Assembly: GCF_902150065.1 (NCBI RefSeq)
Contig: NC_043990.1
Coordinates: 23,194,199 to 23,258,198 of the forward strand
Reading direction: 5' to 3'
Length of the DNA stretch: 64,000 nucleotides
Source: Myripristis murdjan
Lineage: Eukaryota > Chordata > Actinopteri > Holocentriformes > Holocentridae
In this document: piece by piece, positions 62,368-64,000 of the stretch
How the letters are laid out: each line of letters starts with the position of its first letter
Numbering within the stretch: position 1 is the first letter of the stretch
The notes under the pieces: generated by a model
Database searches by the model: none
Told to the model about the DNA's origin: nothing
Seen by the model: only the letters and a program-made list of their open reading frames with translations
Made by a program: the position numbers and the translations under genes

Positions 62368-63502
62368 TTAGACATTTGTGTGTGTGATTGCATCTGTGCC
62401 CAGATCTGTCTTGCAGTTCCTCAGGGAGAATCCAGACACGACGTTGGCCAGTTTGGTAACTTTGGGAGGAGCGGGCATGGTGATGACACGCTTGAGGTAG
62501 CAGCGACGCCTAGGACACAAAATCAAACACAGTATCTTCAGTTTTGTGAAAGCAATTACATGAATATTTACATGGCAGCGTGAAACATTTGTATAAGCCT
62601 TTTTATACGTCACAGTGTTGGGCTGAAATACAAAAGAGCATCCCATAGACTCAGTTGAGATCCTGTAGATATATTGTGCAGTAAGTTCCTTACTGCAACT
62701 GTAACTGCGTTTGACAGTTATTTGTGTTTGTGTGTGTGTTTGCATGTATGCATAAAGTATACCAATAGTTAGAATCAAAGAAATCCTCGTTGACATAGGT
62801 GTAAAACTGGCAGTTGGAATCTTGACTGCATGTCGTCTGGCAAGTCTCTGGGTCGTCCAGCATCACATAACGGATATCAGACCCACGGAAATCTACTCCG
62901 TCATGAGTATCCTTCAACCAGCCTATTAATAAAGAAAGAACAGAGTAAGACTTAAAATCAGCAAACTTTTCCCCATTGTTTATCAAACGTATAAACAATG
63001 TTGCAAACTAATAAAAGTCACCTGAACTTCACCCTGTTAGTATAGGATCTGCATTACCAGGACAAGGCACAGAAATAGACAGGACAGGACAAAGGTACCA
63101 TCTAAAGGTACAAGACCATCATTGTACAGAAGAGGAAAAACCCACAGCACAGGACACACAAAATGATTGAAACGTTGTCAAAATTTGAAATCAGTTCTGC
63201 TCCTCTTTTGGATTAGATTTATTAAGTGGCTACGCACTGTTGTCTTGCTGACAGAAGCGTGATGGTATCCCAGATGTGACTCCATCCTTGGCACTGATGA
63301 TCATTTCATTTGGATTGCTCTTCAAAAAGCAACTGAATCTGTCACTGGAACTAAACAGCAACAAAACACAAGATAAATATCGCAAATATGTTGTTGAGAT
63401 AATGCAAAGTAGAGAACACAAAGGGTGAAACAGTAGTTGCAGAAGATTGTTAGCATGCTTCCCTCTATAGGGGACCTCTAATGGGTGGTGCTAACCACAC
63501 CA
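62227..63502. repeat. segmental duplication of the apple gene 3' end (copy 2)
   Basis: Homology to copy 1 covers the 3' flank, exons 7-9 and the introns, up to GCTAACCACA at about 63,500, where a Harbinger element interrupts it. The matching copy 1 sequence is at about 52,985-52,995. Confidence 0.65.
62368..63344 (-). CDS. second apple-domain gene, last three exons (partial, gene runs off right edge)
   Basis: Exons 63344-63238, 62922-62763 and 62509-62368 match exons 7-9 of the neighbouring four-apple gene in length, phase and sequence (FSCFLKSNPNE; DIRYVMLDDPETCQTTCSQD is identical). They encode the second half of apple 3 and all of apple 4. Frame and splice sites are kept, so this end of the gene looks functional. 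Differences: one extra codon (AAC) and a changed donor at the end of the first exon, VSGF for VCGF in apple 4, and loss of the original stop so that the tail is about ten residues longer (ending ITHTNV). Earlier exons would lie beyond 64,000. No protease domain follows. A Harbinger transposon sits in the intron just upstream. Confidence 0.8.
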
Positions 63503-64000
63503 GGCGTCCGTTTCACGAAGCAGGTTCAACAAATTCCAAGTTTACCCCGAACTTTGAGTTGATCTACTCTGAGATAGGAAACTCTGAGTTTTCAGTTCCA
63601 GAACAGCTGATCTGAGTTAGTTTGATCAACTCGGAGTAGTTTCACCTGGAGTTAAGCGTGCGCACCACAGCTGTAAAAAGACAGCGTCAATGGAGCCCCA
63701 ATTTGACGATTCACCATGGCAACGGGGAAGCGTCGGGCTGCGTTTTTCACCCCAGTTGATTTGGAAATCTTAATGCATTCATACATACATACTGAGTTTG
63801 AACCTGTTTTTTTAAAAAAGTGCAACACCGCTGCAGCGGCAAAGGAGAGGGAGATAGCGTGGGAGAACACTGCTGCTCGGGTCAATGCGTAAGTTTAAAT
63901 GTAGTCGTCGAAAGGACATGCCATGTTCGTGAAAAAAAGTCGCCACCTAACTACTAATGGAATTTTTTTTTTTTAAATAACAGACGGCAGAACTAATATG
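63503..64000 (+). mobile_element. PIF/Harbinger DNA transposon, 5' part
   Basis: It starts GGCGTCCGTTTCACGAAGCAGG and continues with the fish Harbinger-type terminal region rich in ACTCTGAGTT and AACTCGGAGT blocks. It carries the first exon of the element's Myb/SANT-like protein and runs off the right edge, so the DDE transposase and right end are not visible. Confidence 0.75.
63716..63888 (+). CDS. Harbinger Myb/SANT-like DNA-binding protein, exon 1
   Basis: The frame opens ATGKRRAAFFTPVDLEILM and runs through NTAAAAKEREIAWENTAARVN, the Myb/SANT-like trihelix typical of the second ORF of PIF/Harbinger elements. A clean donor (GCGTAAGT, exon end 63888) follows, so the protein continues in a later exon outside the window. 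No stop or frame break is visible in this exon. In the family this protein helps bind the transposon ends and carry the transposase into the nucleus. Confidence 0.7.

Overview
The window is nuclear DNA of a teleost fish, probably a spiny-rayed (percomorph) species. The evidence is compact multi-exon vertebrate genes with GT-AG introns, dense CA/GT microsatellites, several fish-type non-autonomous DNA transposons, a rho-class glutathione S-transferase (a class known mainly from fish) and tandem fuca1 copies. dlgap3, fuca1, zbtb8b and heyl all have human counterparts on chromosome 1p34-p36, so the block is a piece of ancestral 1p synteny. Exons were joined by hand from reading frames, splice sites and protein-family knowledge; edges could be off by a base or two, and UTR and transcription-start limits are inferred.

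Layout. (1) 1-8,098, plus strand: the 3' half of dlgap3 (postsynaptic SAPAP/GKAP scaffold), with introns holding a hAT-like element, a LINE scrap and a nested palindromic MITE. A long 3' UTR follows, possibly to about 14.0 kb. (2) 16.2-27.4 kb, minus strand: two complete head-to-tail fuca1 genes (lysosomal alpha-L-fucosidase). The upstream copy has one intron fewer; only the downstream copy has a perfect CLEAR/TFEB box nearby. (3) 28.3-32.8 kb, minus: zbtb8b (BTB-zinc finger regulator) with its promoter. (4) 32.9-44.2 kb: gene-free, rich in microsatellites, with scattered RBPJ-type sites towards heyl. (5) 44.3-48.1 kb, plus: heyl (Notch-effector bHLH-Orange repressor). (6) 50.2-64.0 kb, minus: a secreted protein made only of four apple domains (factor XI/prekallikrein-like, no protease domain), then gstr, then the last three exons of a second apple gene that runs off the right edge, with a PIF/Harbinger transposon inserted in its intron.

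The genes do not form one pathway; each appears to be transcribed independently. The most interesting material is the duplicated apple-only gene pair with its rearranged cysteine pattern, the divergence of the fuca1 pair in intron content and regulation, a conserved Cys module after the ZBTB8B zinc fingers, and a candidate 12-nt microexon in dlgap3. No retrovirus-like or Polinton-like element, CRISPR array, rRNA or tRNA gene was recognised.
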